A DNA stretch of 64,000 bases from Hydrangea macrophylla (GCA_033977485.1 CM066994.1:42247155-42311154), one strand, 5' to 3'. Shown: positions 21,608 through 34,099, counted from the first letter of the stretch. Notes: generated by a model not told the origin, from the letters alone. Translations and numbers: made by a program.

Positions 21608-23208
21608 TTACGACCTCCTTTTCGGCTTTGAGTAGCGCATCAGAGCATCCTCCAGTTGAAGTTGAACTGATATAAGCCGGGAGTCTACAGTTGCCTTCTC
21701 CAAATTCATTCTAGAAAGATCGGCTTGGAGAGCGTCAGCCCTGGCCGTTTTGGCGGAAACCTTTTTTACTTGCTCCGCTAAAAGGTCCTCCATGCTGGAC
21801 CCCTCGAAGTTGACTTTGCCAATAGCAGCAGTCATAAAGCACCCTGAAATGAGAAGGAAACTCAGAAAGCAGTAATAAAAGAAGGGGGGGCCAAAATCAA
21901 GAGTTACCTCAAGCCGAGCGTTGATACAGGACTAGAGGAAGCCCGGTCTCTTTACCAAGTCCACTGATCCTGAAAACTTTGCAGCCAATTTTTTACAATA
22001 CGCCTCAATGTAGGCGTCAGTAGACTTACCTCCCCAGAGCGTAGGCTGCGAGGCCACCTTTGTTTTTCCCTTGCTCTACCCCATGTGCAATGCAGGAAGG
22101 GTGGTAGGAGCCTCAGACTGACCAAGAGCTAAGGCCTGCTGGTCTGACCCATCACCCTCTTCGGATGAGGTAGGCGTCGGATCGTCAACAATTTTATGGG
22201 TTCTTCCCTTGGACAGAGGTGGAGCAGTTTTAGCATAGGCACCCCTCTTCTTACCTACAGCGGCAACTCGGATTCTGGCAAGGACGTCGTCCATCTGAAT
22301 TAACTCAACACCGATGAGGTTCTTACCAGACAGGAGGGTAGCTCGGATCCTGACTAGCGGCTGGAAAAGCGTGGCCGAAACCCTTTCACCGCACTTGACG
22401 AAGTCGGACTTCGGAGGGTGGAGCGTGCTGCAGAGAAAAAGGGAAAGAGTCAAAACAACTCTCTGAATCAAAGAACAACCAAGAAACCTAAGGGTAATTA
22501 TCCTTACGTAGAGTCCCTGCCAGACGAGGAACGTCCCCAATGGGGCCCCGAATAAAGAAAAAATCATTCTTCCATATCTTATGGGCCGACTCCAAATCAC
22601 TGACAACGTGGTGTTCAGGCGCTATACTAACAAAGTATCCAGATCCAGATTTGTTCTGACATTCAAGCAGTCCGTAGGGACTTCAGGTCTAGCGTCACCG
22701 TATTTAAATGGGACAAAACCACAAGGCCTAACAAGGTCACCCAGCCATTTAGAACTAGTTGGGAAGGGACTAGTCCAAAGAAAGTAAAAAATTCACAAAA
22801 GAAAGGGTGAAGAGGAAGCCTAACTCCCAATTTGAAAGCATAGGGATAAAACGCCGTCTCCCCTTCTTCTAAGTCAATCATGGTCTGCTTAGGACCAGGA
22901 ACCCTACATTCTAAGTTATCAGGAATTTTATATATTTGCCTGAGGAGGTCCAGTTTTCTTTTGGTCATAGAGAAAGTATTCAGAGGACCATTATATATAA
23001 GATGAGACCCACCAGCTTGACCCTCAGGTTCAAACTCGTCCACTATCCTGATATAAGGATATGAAGACGGTTCCTCAAAACCAGTATGCTCAGAAGAAAT
23101 TGACAAGGAAGACATGACAAAAAAAAGGGGAAGGAAAATCTGACCTAGGTCACCGGAAATGCTGGGAATAAAACTCGAAAGGTTGTCTCTTGACACTTGG
23201 AAGAACAC
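21608..23208 (-). pseudogene. Relic of a Tat-element antisense gene (putative gypsy-type transposon domain)
   Basis: Several exon-like pieces read on the minus strand. The first (from ATG near 23115 to about 22507) contains FKLGVRLPLHPFFCEFF and PSQLVLNGWVTLLGL, typical of the domain Pfam calls 'putative gypsy type transposon' (Transposase_28). The function of that domain is unknown. The reading frame shifts near 22665. Splice-like signals follow: donor TAC|GTAAGG at about 22506, acceptor TCTCTGCAG at about 22434, donors GAG|GTAAGT near 22028 and GAG|GTAACT near 21906, and acceptor CATTTCAG at about 21845. The last piece (21608-21835) is a charged coiled coil. The order (domain, basic/Pro-Ser linker, coiled coil) matches the gene at 42960-45085, but the sequence is far diverged, so this is a separate family. 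The gene is broken. Confidence 0.65.
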
Positions 23209-23338
23209 TCTGAAGATGAACGAAGCAATGATCGAGCCAATAATCCCCCTTTTTAATTCAAAACCCTAGCCTCGGGAACACCAAGAGTTATCATTACCCT
23301 AGTCACTTCACGTTTTCGCAAAGCACGTGGGCAGAGCG

Positions 23339-23862
23339 TGTCACATCATAGTGGGATTAAGTCCCCAATTCGAGGGCCTGGATTGAGACCAGAGGGGGGA
23401 GTAGCTGATACTGCGTCGTTTAGACCTATCGTGACACGTGGCAAGAAGGATACATGCTGACTGCATTAAACACCATCTCAGCCGACGAGGTCCATCTAGC
23501 CGTTGGGCCAAGATCGCATGATCATTTCTGTTCCAAGAGAATAGGAACGAGCGGCCCATAATGCGAAGGGATGGGCCACGTGGCGAAAGATGAAGCCATC
23601 CAGCCCAACGGTACAGAACATATGTCCCGCCCATAATAGGGTAGTGGAAGACTGCGCCAAAAAGACCGCAGTCAGTTGAAGCTAATCCCTATTTCTACAT
23701 TGGTAGAATCAATGAAAAAGGTACACAATTTTCCTTGCCAAACTCCAGTTATCAATTCTCTCCCGACGACTAACTTTGCCATCGGAGGAGGTTCAGGGAA
23801 TCCAACCCCCCTTGAGTCTTTCCCTTTCATTGTGTGCAAGATTTAGCTCGTAGGAATCATCA
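23339..23862 (+). mobile_element. Possible LTR remnant of a plus-oriented Tat element
   Basis: Upstream of the antisense relic, where the intact element at 36787-46437 has its 3' LTR. The stretch begins TGTCACATCATAG after a GGGCAGAGCG purine-rich run and contains ACTTTGCCATCGGAGGAGG, a phrase typical of gypsy LTR R regions. It may end at ATCATCA (23862), as the intact element's LTRs do. No second LTR or target duplication was found, so the boundaries are guesses. Confidence 0.35.
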
Positions 23863-26208
23863 TCTACTGCTCTGTTCTTGGCCATTCTCCGCTTATACTA
23901 CACCATATGGCCAAATTTCTAACGGACAACTTTTATGATTTCTAATAGATATATTCGTTAGTAATTACTAACGGATATATCCGTTAAAAAATGGTATATA
24001 TCCGTTAGTAATGACAATACGGTGGCAATTTTGTAAATAAAAAGTTAAAAATTAAGATTCGGTGGCAATTTTGTAAATAAAAACACAAAAATAAAAATAC
24101 GGTGGCAATTTTGTAAATAAACACAATACCAAAATTTTACCCAAAATTTCCCTCCTAACATTTCCCCCTAAACATTTAACAGATTAACTCTCTACCCCTA
24201 GGTCAAAAGAGGAGAAAAGAAGAGAGAAGAAAAGGAGAAGAAGAGAGTTGGAAAGGACTTCCTCCGCAGAACTCCTTCCTCCGCTCATTGCCACCGCCGA
24301 TGGTCGACGCCGCCGGTCATAGGTTCTCTCTCTCTCTCTTCTTCTTCTTTTTCTTCTTCTTCTTATACAATGTACACACACACTCACGTACAGTTAACCA
24401 TTACAGAACACCAAATCCCATCTATATATATCATCATATATATATCTGATTTCATTTTTCTGTGCTAATTTTCGTCTCTTTTCCTTGGACCCCATAACAT
24501 CTCCAAAGACAAACATTAGAGAAAAGAAAAAATTGCCAAACCGGACAGGATCAAAGAATCCAGTAGGGGATCTGATAATGGAAGTTGATGTTTCCATCCT
24601 AAAGTCTCTAATTTCTCTTTTCTCTAGAAAAAAAACCACTTAGGGTTAGGGGTTTGTGGTTCTTTTACTAGATGATTTTGAATATTCATATTATGAGATT
24701 CTTGATAAGAGAGATAGGGAGAGAGAGAGAGAGATGATGAATCCTTTGGTGCTAACGTGGTTTTAATTGGGAACATCACCTTATCGTTCGAGGACATCGA
24801 AGCTAATTTTTGTGAGTTCTTCTTCTTCTTTTTTCATTCTCCTAATTATAAAAGTGTTTTTGGATTGCCTATGTTATTTTTTATTTCAATAACTATTGAT
24901 AAACAAGATTCTTGGAATTAAGGTATTCTGTCCAATCTAGGAATAATCAAAATAAAACAATTCAGGTTATGTTTGTTTCAGAATTCCAGTTTGGTTTCTA
25001 AGAGTTATGGGAACATCACTAGAATTTGGTTACCATGGTTGTAAAATGATTATTCTAGTTTTGATAAACTAATTAGTGGCAATGATTGTTTGCTACTTGT
25101 ATGCACTTCGTGACCTTTGTTCCATTGCTAACTTCAGCTCCAGCAGTGAAAGTTTTTGAGCTTAGTGGACACAATATTATAATCATATACTATAACTTCA
25201 ATTACCATAAATAGTTTCTTTACATTTTACACCTATCAAATTAAAACTTTGGGTTAAATACATTATACCCCTGTGGTTAGGCCCATTTTTTACTTTACCC
25301 TCCTGTGGTTCAAAAGTGGACACTTAACACCCTGTGGTTTCAGACTAAAGTGAAATGCATAAATTGATGAAATTTCTAAAATTGGCCAAAAAAATTAACA
25401 TTTAACCCCCTTTGTGAGGTTAATTTTGGGGTCAATCCTCTATGTGGAGATAATGTTGCCATTTAACCCAGTTATGTAAGGCTATTTTTTAACACATAAC
25501 CCCTTTCGAAGGCTAATTTTTGGGTTAACTGCTTATGTGGGGTTAAGTTGGACTAAGGTCCTGTAATTACCTTTATGAGTCTACTTTATTATCTTTTTGT
25601 GTTTACTTTATTATTTTTCATCTAGCTATTTGGATTATTTGTAAAGGAACAATTTGTGTGTAGAATATGACCTCAGATCGGCCAGTTGCATGTATTTTCG
25701 GTGCTAGATAGAGAGAGTTGAAGGAATGTCTGACTTGTGCATGAACGAGGTACGGATTCCCTTTTTTTTACCAAGTGTTAATGCAAAAACCCCCTATTTT
25801 GACTAGTATTGCCTGTACTAGTGTTTTTACGCTTTTTTTTTTGGGTAAGTGGTCAATGGGTTTTATAATTTTTATGAGTTCTGATGCTTTGACAAAATTT
25901 GTGACCAAACTTTGATGATTTTCAGTCTGGAGGAGGCATTAATGAATTCTCAGATTCTCAGTTTGGCAAGTATTTGTTTGATGATGGGAAACCTCATCTT
26001 CGGTTTCTATTAGTTAGGAATTGTAATAACAATATGACTGTTTTCAAATATCAACCGTTTCTTTTTTAAATTCTAGGTTCATCTACATGGCTTATACTTA
26101 TATTTTTGGAAAATGGATTCCCTCTTAAAACTGTCTAAATGCATTTGCATATGGGTCCATAAGTTATCACAATCTTCACAGGACATGTTTTTGCATTTGG
26201 AGAGTCCC

Positions 26209-26307
26209 AGACCCCTTGCTATTGCAAACATCGTTCTTGGGCTGAAGGAAATTCAAATTCAGGGAGAGATTCATAGAAATGTTGATTACATAATTGATTT
26301 ATTACAT
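26209..26307 (+). pseudogene. Captured fragment of homomeric acetyl-CoA carboxylase
   Basis: About 33 codons read RPLAIANIVLGLKEIQIQGE and continue into NVDYIIDLLH. This is the conserved end of the biotin-carboxylase region of plant cytosolic multidomain ACCase, where the intact enzyme reads nearly the same. The similarity stops at ...LLH, as expected at an exon edge, and intron-like sequence with TTTTTCAG follows. Catalysis is impossible from so short a piece. It lies inside the CACTA-type element at 23896, upstream of an APS-kinase piece in the same orientation. A surrounding 77-codon open frame (26113-26346) extends into non-homologous sequence. Substitutions such as the His within GEIHRN indicate decay without selection. 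Confidence 0.7.
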
Positions 26308-26640
26308 GTATGTTTTTCAGAATTTCTTTCTGCTGGGTTGGAATAAGAGAAAAGCATAGGAAAAAAGAGAGTTTTAAAATGCCTTGACATACTCTTCCAT
26401 ATCGAGTAGAGCAAAACTAGTTTTTCTTCCCTTGTATTCCCTTCTTTTCTTTTCCCTTCTCTTCAAGGAAACTCTTAACAGCCACTACCAGCCATTAATT
26501 AATCTTGTTTTTAATTCTTTAATTACATGTCCATGTGGGCTTTGTATATTGGTGAAAAAATTCATATAGATCAAGTCCACTAGAATCTAATTAGACTCTA
26601 CATTGAACTGGTTGTCTAATTAGGTAAGAATACCCCCAAG

Positions 26641-26765
26641 ATGTCTACAGTCGGGAGTTCGACGAACATTGTATGGCATAAATGCTCAGTTGAGAAAATT
26701 GACAAGCAGGAGATACTGCAGCAAAAAGGCTGTGTTATATGGATTACTGGTCTCAGTGGTTCAGA
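26641..26765 (+). pseudogene. Captured fragment of adenylyl-sulfate (APS) kinase
   Basis: From ATG at 26641 the frame reads MSTVGSSTNIVWHKCSVEKI, then ends in GCVIWITGLSGS. This is the N-terminal part of plant APS kinase, which phosphorylates adenosine 5'-phosphosulfate to PAPS in sulfur metabolism. Homology stops after GLSGS, inside the P-loop, before the essential GKST residues. The piece therefore cannot bind ATP. The break sits where a 5' splice site would be expected: TCAG is followed by AT instead of GT, consistent with a mutated donor. Downstream residues (DLYKFLNWY...) are read-through of intron-like DNA to a stop at 26841. It is the middle of three captured gene pieces. Confidence 0.8.
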
Positions 26766-28387
26766 TTTGTACAAATTTCTTAATTGGTATTGGCTATATG
26801 ATTTATCATTAGTTGGGCTTTACTTGGTATTTGACTTCTAATCTTTAACTATTTTGCTGTTGAGATTTTAATTGCAAGCATGTAGATTAATGCGGATCAA
26901 CACAATAGGACACTTTAACATCTTTTGATGGAGATGATAATTTCTGCTTACTTGTTGGTCAATGCTTTGAGATCAATTTAAATACCATGTTGTGTTCACT
27001 ATTTGTTTTTGGGAGTCCCTTGTAACATTATAACATTATTTAGATTTGATCCTTCTTCTTATTTTCACTTTAATTTTTTCCATTTTCAAAGTTTAGTTCA
27101 ATTTCAGTAGTCAATTTTTCAATTTGACTCCGTGACCCGACAACTACTGTCAGGGGAGGTTAGTGATATTTCTGAAACGTGAGGGGTGACGTGTGTGAAT
27201 GGACCAAACCTCAAGGGATGTAGGTGACACTTACCCTTATTTTTACATGTTAAAAGCCACCAGAAGTTGACTACCAACAAAAAAATGCATACTTTGTCTC
27301 ATCAGATAATTTTCTTTTGTGGTCGCTGATGTAGATGCTGTGAAAAGTGTTGCAGCTTTTAGTAGACAGGTAAAAACATATGGTGAGAATTTGTTGAATA
27401 AAAGCATTACACATCTATGATTAAGGATACAATTTATTACAAACAGGAGTTTGATTTCTGGAAAAGTAGTTCATAATTGTTTCATACTATGTATGACTAT
27501 ATAATATCTTTGTATCTCAAGGAAGTGTAGTTAAATGTGGAAATGTTGATTTTTTCGCACCTTAACCAGCAGAACATTTGTTGGCATCAGCTATAGAAAA
27601 TTTGTAGAGTTTGTCATTCCAGATTTCTGTCTAATCCAGCTGTCTTCCCTGTGGAATTGGGTTAGCTGCGTGAATAGGAGCTGTAAACACTATATGTAAA
27701 AGTATATTTTGATTAAAGGTAATACAAAATTTACAAACTCCATTGCTGATGATATAGCCTGGTGCTAGACAATTGGACTTCCAAGTTGTCTCTAATTTCT
27801 TTAACAAGATTCTACTCTAGTTTGGATCCGTGCAACACATAATTTTTAATTCTGCGAATTTCTATTCTATTGGGTGAATGAAACCTATTCAGTTGAGAAT
27901 GAAATAATATTTATTTTCTAAACGAGTGGGAATCTAGAGTTTGTAAATGACTTTGCAATTGAAAGAAGTGCATGAATTTGTTCTCCTTGTTTAACCTTTG
28001 TTGACGATCAGTTTTAGATTTGCAAGGTACCAGGCAGAACAAGCAGGTTCTATCTCCCTTTAAGATGATAAATGTTTTAACTCTGTAAATTCTAACCCTT
28101 TCTGTATGAACTTTCTAGTATGGTAGTATAGTAGTTTTGGCCCTTTGATACATGGGGTAGGATCAAACTACACCATCTAAGAATCTTTGATCCATCCACC
28201 AAGCTATCAGAAAGTGGCTACCTTATTGATTGTGTTACTCGACTGAGAGGAAATAGTAACTGTATAACTATTGACTCTATATTTCGCTGCCTTGTGTAGG
28301 TTTTGAAGACAATTTTCAAAAAGTGGCTAGCCTTTGCTCATCGAAAACCATTTTAGAATTCTCATTCTTCTTCGCTTTTCTTGTCTG

Positions 28388-28456
28388 AACATTGGTGTGG
28401 AAGGTATTGCTCTTGCTGAGGCTGTACATGGTTCTGCACCTGATATTGTTGGAAAG
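28388..28456 (+). pseudogene. Captured fragment of NAD-dependent isocitrate dehydrogenase
   Basis: A 23-codon exon-like stretch reads NIGVEGIALAEAVHGSAPDI then VGK. It matches the highly conserved AEAVHGSAPDI(A/V)GK block near the C-terminus of plant mitochondrial NAD-isocitrate dehydrogenase, a nucleotide-binding part of the beta-decarboxylating dehydrogenase family. It is followed directly by GTTGGT, a plausible splice donor. The ALAEAVHG form favours the catalytic IDH subunit type over isopropylmalate dehydrogenase. Too short to function. Another exon-like piece (27338-27369, reading VADVDAVKSV before a GTAAAA donor) lies upstream and is unidentified. Confidence 0.72.
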
Positions 28457-29885
28457 GTTGGTTATCGAAATGCAACTTCTTGATTTTTCACTGCCTTTAT
28501 GCATTCTGTACTAAAATGTGATTGCTATAAAAAGTTGTTTGCCAACCGGACTCTACTTTTCAATAATCTCAAGTAATTGATTACCAAACGGACACTACCT
28601 TTAAACAACGACTCTTTTTATTGAGAATGTGAATGTGAATGTGCTAGCCAATAGATTTGTAGGTTATGGATGACTTTTTTTCTTCTATGTCTCTCTTTTG
28701 AGGACTCTTTGTCCTCTCTCCGAACTTTCCGGATTTCTTCTATTACAAATTCTACTTCCAATGCACACAAAAACAAAGATGTTATCTGATACTCTGGGGC
28801 TCATTTTGGTTTGGGAGATTTAGAGAAGGAAAAGAAAAAAGGAAGGAAAATTAAGGTGTTGTTTTGTAACTAGTTCAATTAAGATCCTTATTAAGAAAGG
28901 ATGCATATGATTTGCTCTTTTTCTTTCTTCGTGGTTGTGGGAACTTCAATTATGTTTCTTGTTCTACACAATCAGAACAAACTAAACTGAAAAGCCTTGA
29001 AATGAGACAAATTATTTAGATAGGATTAGGAATTGTCCTTTGTGATTAGTTTGCTTCTTTTAGTTTCAATAAATTTTTTTTCCTCTTATCAATTACTACT
29101 CAGTTTTTAAGTTTTGTTTAACTTTTGGTTGGCAATTGAATTGTTTCGGCATAAGTCCAATGTGTAAAACTACAAAGTAATGGAAATGGTGTTTTTCTCG
29201 TTCTTTTTGCAGATATATGGGTACTATTGTTGGTACTTGGTACAAGTGACTTGGATCCCCTGGTGGTATGGTTCTAAGTGGCAAGACACTAGTTGGTAGC
29301 TCATCGAGGTCTTTTATGATAAATTCGTGTAAATGTGAATTTTGATTGCTGCACATTACGAGACTTCAGTATTTGTTATGTTAGCATCTATTACTTGTAA
29401 TCATGCAAGGAATGACCATGTACGCATTTGGTTTGGTAGTTTAGGTTTGGATGTATGAAATGTTTTGGACTCTACTTGTTTTTATTATTTATGAATAATT
29501 TTTATTGTGTTTGGTATGAATTTTTATGCTTGTTAATTAGGTGCAAATAAGAAAAGGGAAGCATGCACATGAAGAATTTAATTTATTTTTATTTTTTTTA
29601 TAGTGTATTAATATTTCTAACGGATGTATCTGTTAGTAAATTCGTTAGTCTTTTTTTTTTTTTTTTCTTCTTTTGTAAATTACTAACGGATATAACCGTT
29701 AGTAATTCTTGACAAACCGTTAGTATTTAACCTAAATTTTTTAAAATTAGTTGGAAAAAACCGTTAGTACGTAGATTTCTAACGGATATATCCGTTAGAA
29801 ATCCTTTGATTTACTAACGGATTTACTAACGGATATATCCGTTAGAAAAATTAATTTTACTAACGGATATATTCGTTAGTAAATC

Positions 29886-31794
29886 CACGTAGGCCTAGCC
29901 TCAAACGTGCGGGACTTTGGGCCTTACGAATTACACGGAGGCCTAGCCTTCACATTACGGGGGTTTCTTGCAGCACATCCCGCAATTCGAGTTTCTAGTG
30001 GTACCCATCTCACACGCCTACCCACAAATCCGGAATTTCTATATTTTCAAAACAAAATCCCTCCTAGAGGGTTTTATGCATGGAAGACTCTAAGGTCTTC
30101 CCTTTTCAAAACCTAGAAGTCTTTATGATCTTCCTTTTTCAAATTTCGAAAGCCTTTAAGGTCTTTCATCCCAAAATCATTTTCGTGATTTTCGTGTTCA
30201 TGCTCATGCTTATGAAATGTTATGACATATGCGAGCTCTAAGCATCCAAACATATTCAATATTTCATAAGACAAATTATCAAGGCATGCTATAAATTTAA
30301 AGCAACACAATAGACATGCTGAAATCACCCAGGTAAACACATAAGTCATAACAACCAAGTAACCACTTAAGGCATATCAGCCCAAGTAAACACTTAAAGC
30401 ATCACAGCTTATGTAAATATGTAAGTACACTGTTAACATATTATACAACTTTATTAAGTGTTATACGGAACTACCGTTCACCGAGGATAGACTGAATAAT
30501 TAATCAGAATAGAAACCGGAACTGTTCAATCTGTTACAAATCTAAATATACAAGAATGCGCGTATATCAATGAGGTACAACACCTCTAAGCATAAGTACA
30601 ATTACTATTAAAGTAAAGTACAACTTTTAAAGCTTAGGTTACAAGGTCCCTTAGCTCAAAACTAGCTCAAGTATAAGAAAACAGAAGCTTTCAACAAACT
30701 GCCCGAGGTCGCGCGCGCAGGCCGCTCGCGCGGGACCTCGCTCGCGTGGGCCGCTCGCGCAAGGCCTCGCTCGCGCGGAATGTGTTCAGTAAGGCCACGC
30801 GGTCATTTAAAAACGGTTTTCAAAAATTGCCTGGTCGCGTGCGCGGGCCGCTCGCGCGAGATGTCACAGTGTCGTCTTCTTACTTCTTTTCTTAATTCCC
30901 CTGTTTTAAAATTAAAGGTTAATTTTTACCCATTTTGAAAACTTAACCAAAACAGGACTTCCAATATATGAATCTCTTCCTTTTTCCGTGTAGATTTCAA
31001 ATATGAAATCAGAATTTCATGAATCAAATCACACCTCTTGATTTTATTGAAAAACCGAACGGCGACAAAACTTTAAATCGACCGTTTGTCGCAACCGCTA
31101 TGAATTAGCTTTTGAAATTCGAAATGGAGTCTCGTGGGATCGAGACCTTTCATTTGATATAAAGAAATCACGTTTCTGTGACAGTTTTTCTGCTTGCTAT
31201 TTTCGGACCCTTAACGATATATATATGAAATACATATATATATATATATATATGAAATTCTATATGTATATATATATCTATATCACAGATTAAGTAAATT
31301 TAAATCATCAAAGAATTTACCAAAGAAAGCTTACCCAATTGAATTACAAGGAGATATGTAGAGAAATCCCAAATTAAGTATATGTATCTTCTTATATGTA
31401 AAAGTGAGTGTATATATTTATATGTTCATCTGAGAAGAGAGGGAGAGAATGGAGAGACAGTGAGTGTTGTTGGGAGATTTGTGATAGTGTAGTGTATATA
31501 TAGATATGTTTGCTTGGCCTCCAAGAGGCTTCAAGAATAAGATCTACACACATACACATGAAACACACACTACACACTCCTACACACACTGCACAAACAT
31601 CCGCACACTACTGTGCACAAAAGGTTTGGGCACCAAGTTTCACATGGGAGATCCTAGTGTGTGTTGAGCTCACGCAATGATACACACACTCAGGTACAAA
31701 TTATACTGTGAAAATCTCCAATCTGGTATTTTTTTTCTCTGCCGAAAATGAAATTAAAATTTTAACATTTGTTTTAAAATTCCGGGTCACTACA
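29886..31794 (-). mobile_element. Probable LTR-retroelement debris (minus orientation)
   Basis: The right end, read on the minus strand, starts TGTAGTGACCCGGAATTTT at 31794, a common beginning of plant gypsy LTRs. The body is non-coding. It includes GC-rich direct repeats of CGCTCGCGCG and GACCTCG type (30708-30860) and TA-rich microsatellites (31210-31290). I found no left boundary, primer-binding site or polypurine tract. It adjoins the broken right side of the CACTA-type element and may have removed that element's end. Confidence 0.35.
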
Positions 31795-31799
31795 CACCT

Positions 31800-32190
31800 T
31801 AAATTGTAGCCAAAGTTTCCATAAAACTATGACAATGAAATCCAATTTTCCAACAAGAATCTCTTTTAGAAGATTGTCTTAATAAGAAAACTCTTATCCT
31901 TACAACTTTCCTAGACTGGCTCTTAGTACTGGTTAATCTGTGTTATCAAAGTTTATAATCTTGTGCCTTAGAAACAGTGATTTAGTACTGAGTTACTTGG
32001 GTGTCCTGTGAATTGAAAGGAATTCATTCATAATTCATAAAGCATTTTAATATAGAATTTCACGATATTAAATCTCTTCATGTCTAATCCTATGTCATTC
32101 TATGTTTCTTACAATGATATAATCCGTTATTTTTAACGCAACTCTTTTCAATGTCCACCATTTTTCTACGCTTCTTTCAATATATGCATT
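31800..32190. other. AT-rich stretch, no gene
   Basis: Nothing recognisable on either strand. No repeats with definable ends. Confidence 0.5.
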
Positions 32191-32195
32191 TCCTA

Positions 32196-32302
32196 GGAAA
32201 GCACGGACTCTTCGGAAAGGGAACCGCACCTGTACTGGTTGTGTACTAATTAAAGGCAGTCGCAGTCACACTTGGTGTCTGACCGCCGCACCCGTGCTTT
32301 CT
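32196..32302. mobile_element. Small GC-rich inverted-repeat element, copy 2
   Basis: About 107 bp, inverted relative to 9203-9306. It shares GAAAGCACGGACTCTTCGG and GCCGCACCCGTGCTTTC, and the GC-rich core with GACTGCC/GGCAGTC. Differences of several bases and a short indel show an older insertion pair. Confidence 0.65.
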
Positions 32303-32666
32303 AGTGTATTTTTGTACATTAAATAAGGTTATAAATTATGGATGAGTCCATTTAAATTTCTGTGGTACATGGGACACACAAACATGTATGCCATACATTC
32401 TCATATACATTACGAATATATGTGATCTAAAATCTAATCTGTCATAAATTATTGAAGGCAAAGAGAAAATGGTATCGATTGCTTGATTTTGTATGCAGGG
32501 TATATGGCTTGGACTGATTGGAGGCACATTGATGCAGACCATCATATTGATTTGGGTCACTTATCGGACTGACTAGAACAAAGAGGTAAACGTTCTTTTT
32601 AAGGCTTTGTTTAATTCACTGATCACTTTTTTTTTGTTTGGTTAATAAGTAAAAAAAAAAAAAGTT

Positions 32667-32686
32667 GGGGGGGGGGGGGGGGGGGG
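32667..32686. repeat. 20-base poly-G run after poly-A
   Basis: A(12-13)GTTG(20) directly upstream of the CACTA target duplication. Its length is likely variable. Confidence 0.9.
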
Positions 32687-33933
32687 TTGGATAAAAATTA
32701 AATTAAAGTCTGGATTTTAGTAAATCCACTACACCATATGGCCCAATTTGTAACGGGAATATCCATTACAAAATTATTTGTAATAGATATGCCCCTTACA
32801 AATATGGCGTTATAAATTTGTAACGGATATACCTGATACTAATATAGTTTTTCACAGCTTTTTCATAATCTGTTCCACGTTAAGGCTGGAAAAACAAAAA
32901 TTTTGCTGTTTTTTTTTTTTTTTCTGGAAATCTATTGAAGAAAAAATCTCTTATTCTTACCCAATAACAAACAGGCTCCAATTTATGGAAAATAAATTTG
33001 CATGGTCGGCACTAAATGAGAACCTCATGAAGAGATTTAATTATTTATGTACAGGGGGAGGTTGGAAAATCATAATTAATGTAAATTTTGACACGTGCCA
33101 CAAAAGTTTTATGTGCATCATACTGGACATTCTGCCACACCTATCTTCAAAATCTAATCAATCATGCACACCCATCAAGCAACTTAGGATTAGTTTGGCC
33201 TCTATGTGGCTTTTTAAAAGGAGTTTATGAAATTTATTACTAAGTTCTTTGATAATTTTATAAAAGTGACACACTACTCTTCAAAAAGACATCATGAAAC
33301 CAAAAAACAACCTTTGAGCTTTTAAAAGCTCCATTCTAGAGCTTTTAAAAGCTCCATCCAAAAAAGCCCAAAGTTCAATTTTTGATAAATTCTGGGTGTA
33401 CTGATCAGTCTGTGTGGTTTCCTTTGAGAACTTTCAAAATGTTTGATAAAGTGATAATTATTTTTCAGTCTATTTTTTGTATAGAATTTAAAAGTTATTA
33501 TATTATTTTTTATAAATAAAAAAATATTAATTTTTTTTGTAAAATAAAAAATTCATCAAATTTTACATGACGTTTTGAACCAACTCTTTATACTGTTGGG
33601 AGCAACTCTTCAGAATGCAACGAACAACTCCTTTCAAATTCAGGTGCAACTCTGTACAACGTTGGGAGCAAGTATTCACAAGTTGGAAGCAATCGTCCAA
33701 AACGTTTTAGTGCATGTGCATAACGCTAAAATATAATATAGACTAAAATACAAAATGACTAATCAAATGTTGATATTTATTTAAGAGCCTTAAATGATTA
33801 GTTGAAAAGGAATGGAAGGCTAGGATTGATTTGGATTACATCTAAGGGCCCAAGTGGCTCTGTTGTATGATCCAACAAAACCACTTGGTTGTATTGTAAA
33901 GTTCCCCCTACTCAAAAGTCAATGGATTGGAAA

Positions 33934-34098
33934 GAGTAATTCTTTGGGCACAAAAAAATTACACATAAAGAGTTTGTGTCTATCTCTCTTCTGGTAGAGT
34001 CTACTGAAACTGCGTGATCCATTGACACTGTGGGGTCTGTCTCTCTTATTTATGTGTATTATTTTTGTGTAATTCTTTTGTGCCCCAAAGAGTTACTC
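33934..34098. mobile_element. Fold-back MITE inside the CACTA element
   Basis: Inverted arms GAGTAATTCTTTGGGCACAAAA and TTTTGTGCCCCAAAGAGTTACTC enclose a centre with TGTCTATCTCTCTT and CACTGTGGGG. Related to the element at 50328-50494. It is nested within CACTA sequence and is therefore younger than that insertion, or was carried along with it. Confidence 0.7.
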
Positions 34099-34099
34099 C

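Larger units (their letters stand above)
23896..29885 (+). mobile_element. CACTA-type element carrying captured gene fragments; 3' end not found
   Basis: The left end TACTACACCATATGGCC is one base off the terminus CACTACACCATATGG of the intact CACTA element at 32727. Subterminal palindromic repeats CTAACGGATATATCCGTTAG cluster at both sides (23932-24005 and 29606-29882). Such subterminal arrays bind CACTA transposases. The matching right terminus is absent, and unrelated DNA starts after 29885, so the right tip is lost. There is no transposase. The interior contains a gene-like 5' leader (24180-24390) and exon fragments of three different host genes, all plus strand, annotated separately. Confidence 0.7.

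Noticed and set aside
22076..22606. 176-codon frame starting MSVIWSRPIRYG as the real reading frame of the relic
   Set aside because: Its first third is out of frame with the gene-like reading (…VSDLESAHKIWKNDFF). It also reads across the predicted intron (22506 to 22434), so it is partly an artefact.
26641..26841. Functional APS kinase gene
   Set aside because: Only the N-terminal part is present. It ends inside the P-loop before GKST, and no further kinase sequence follows.
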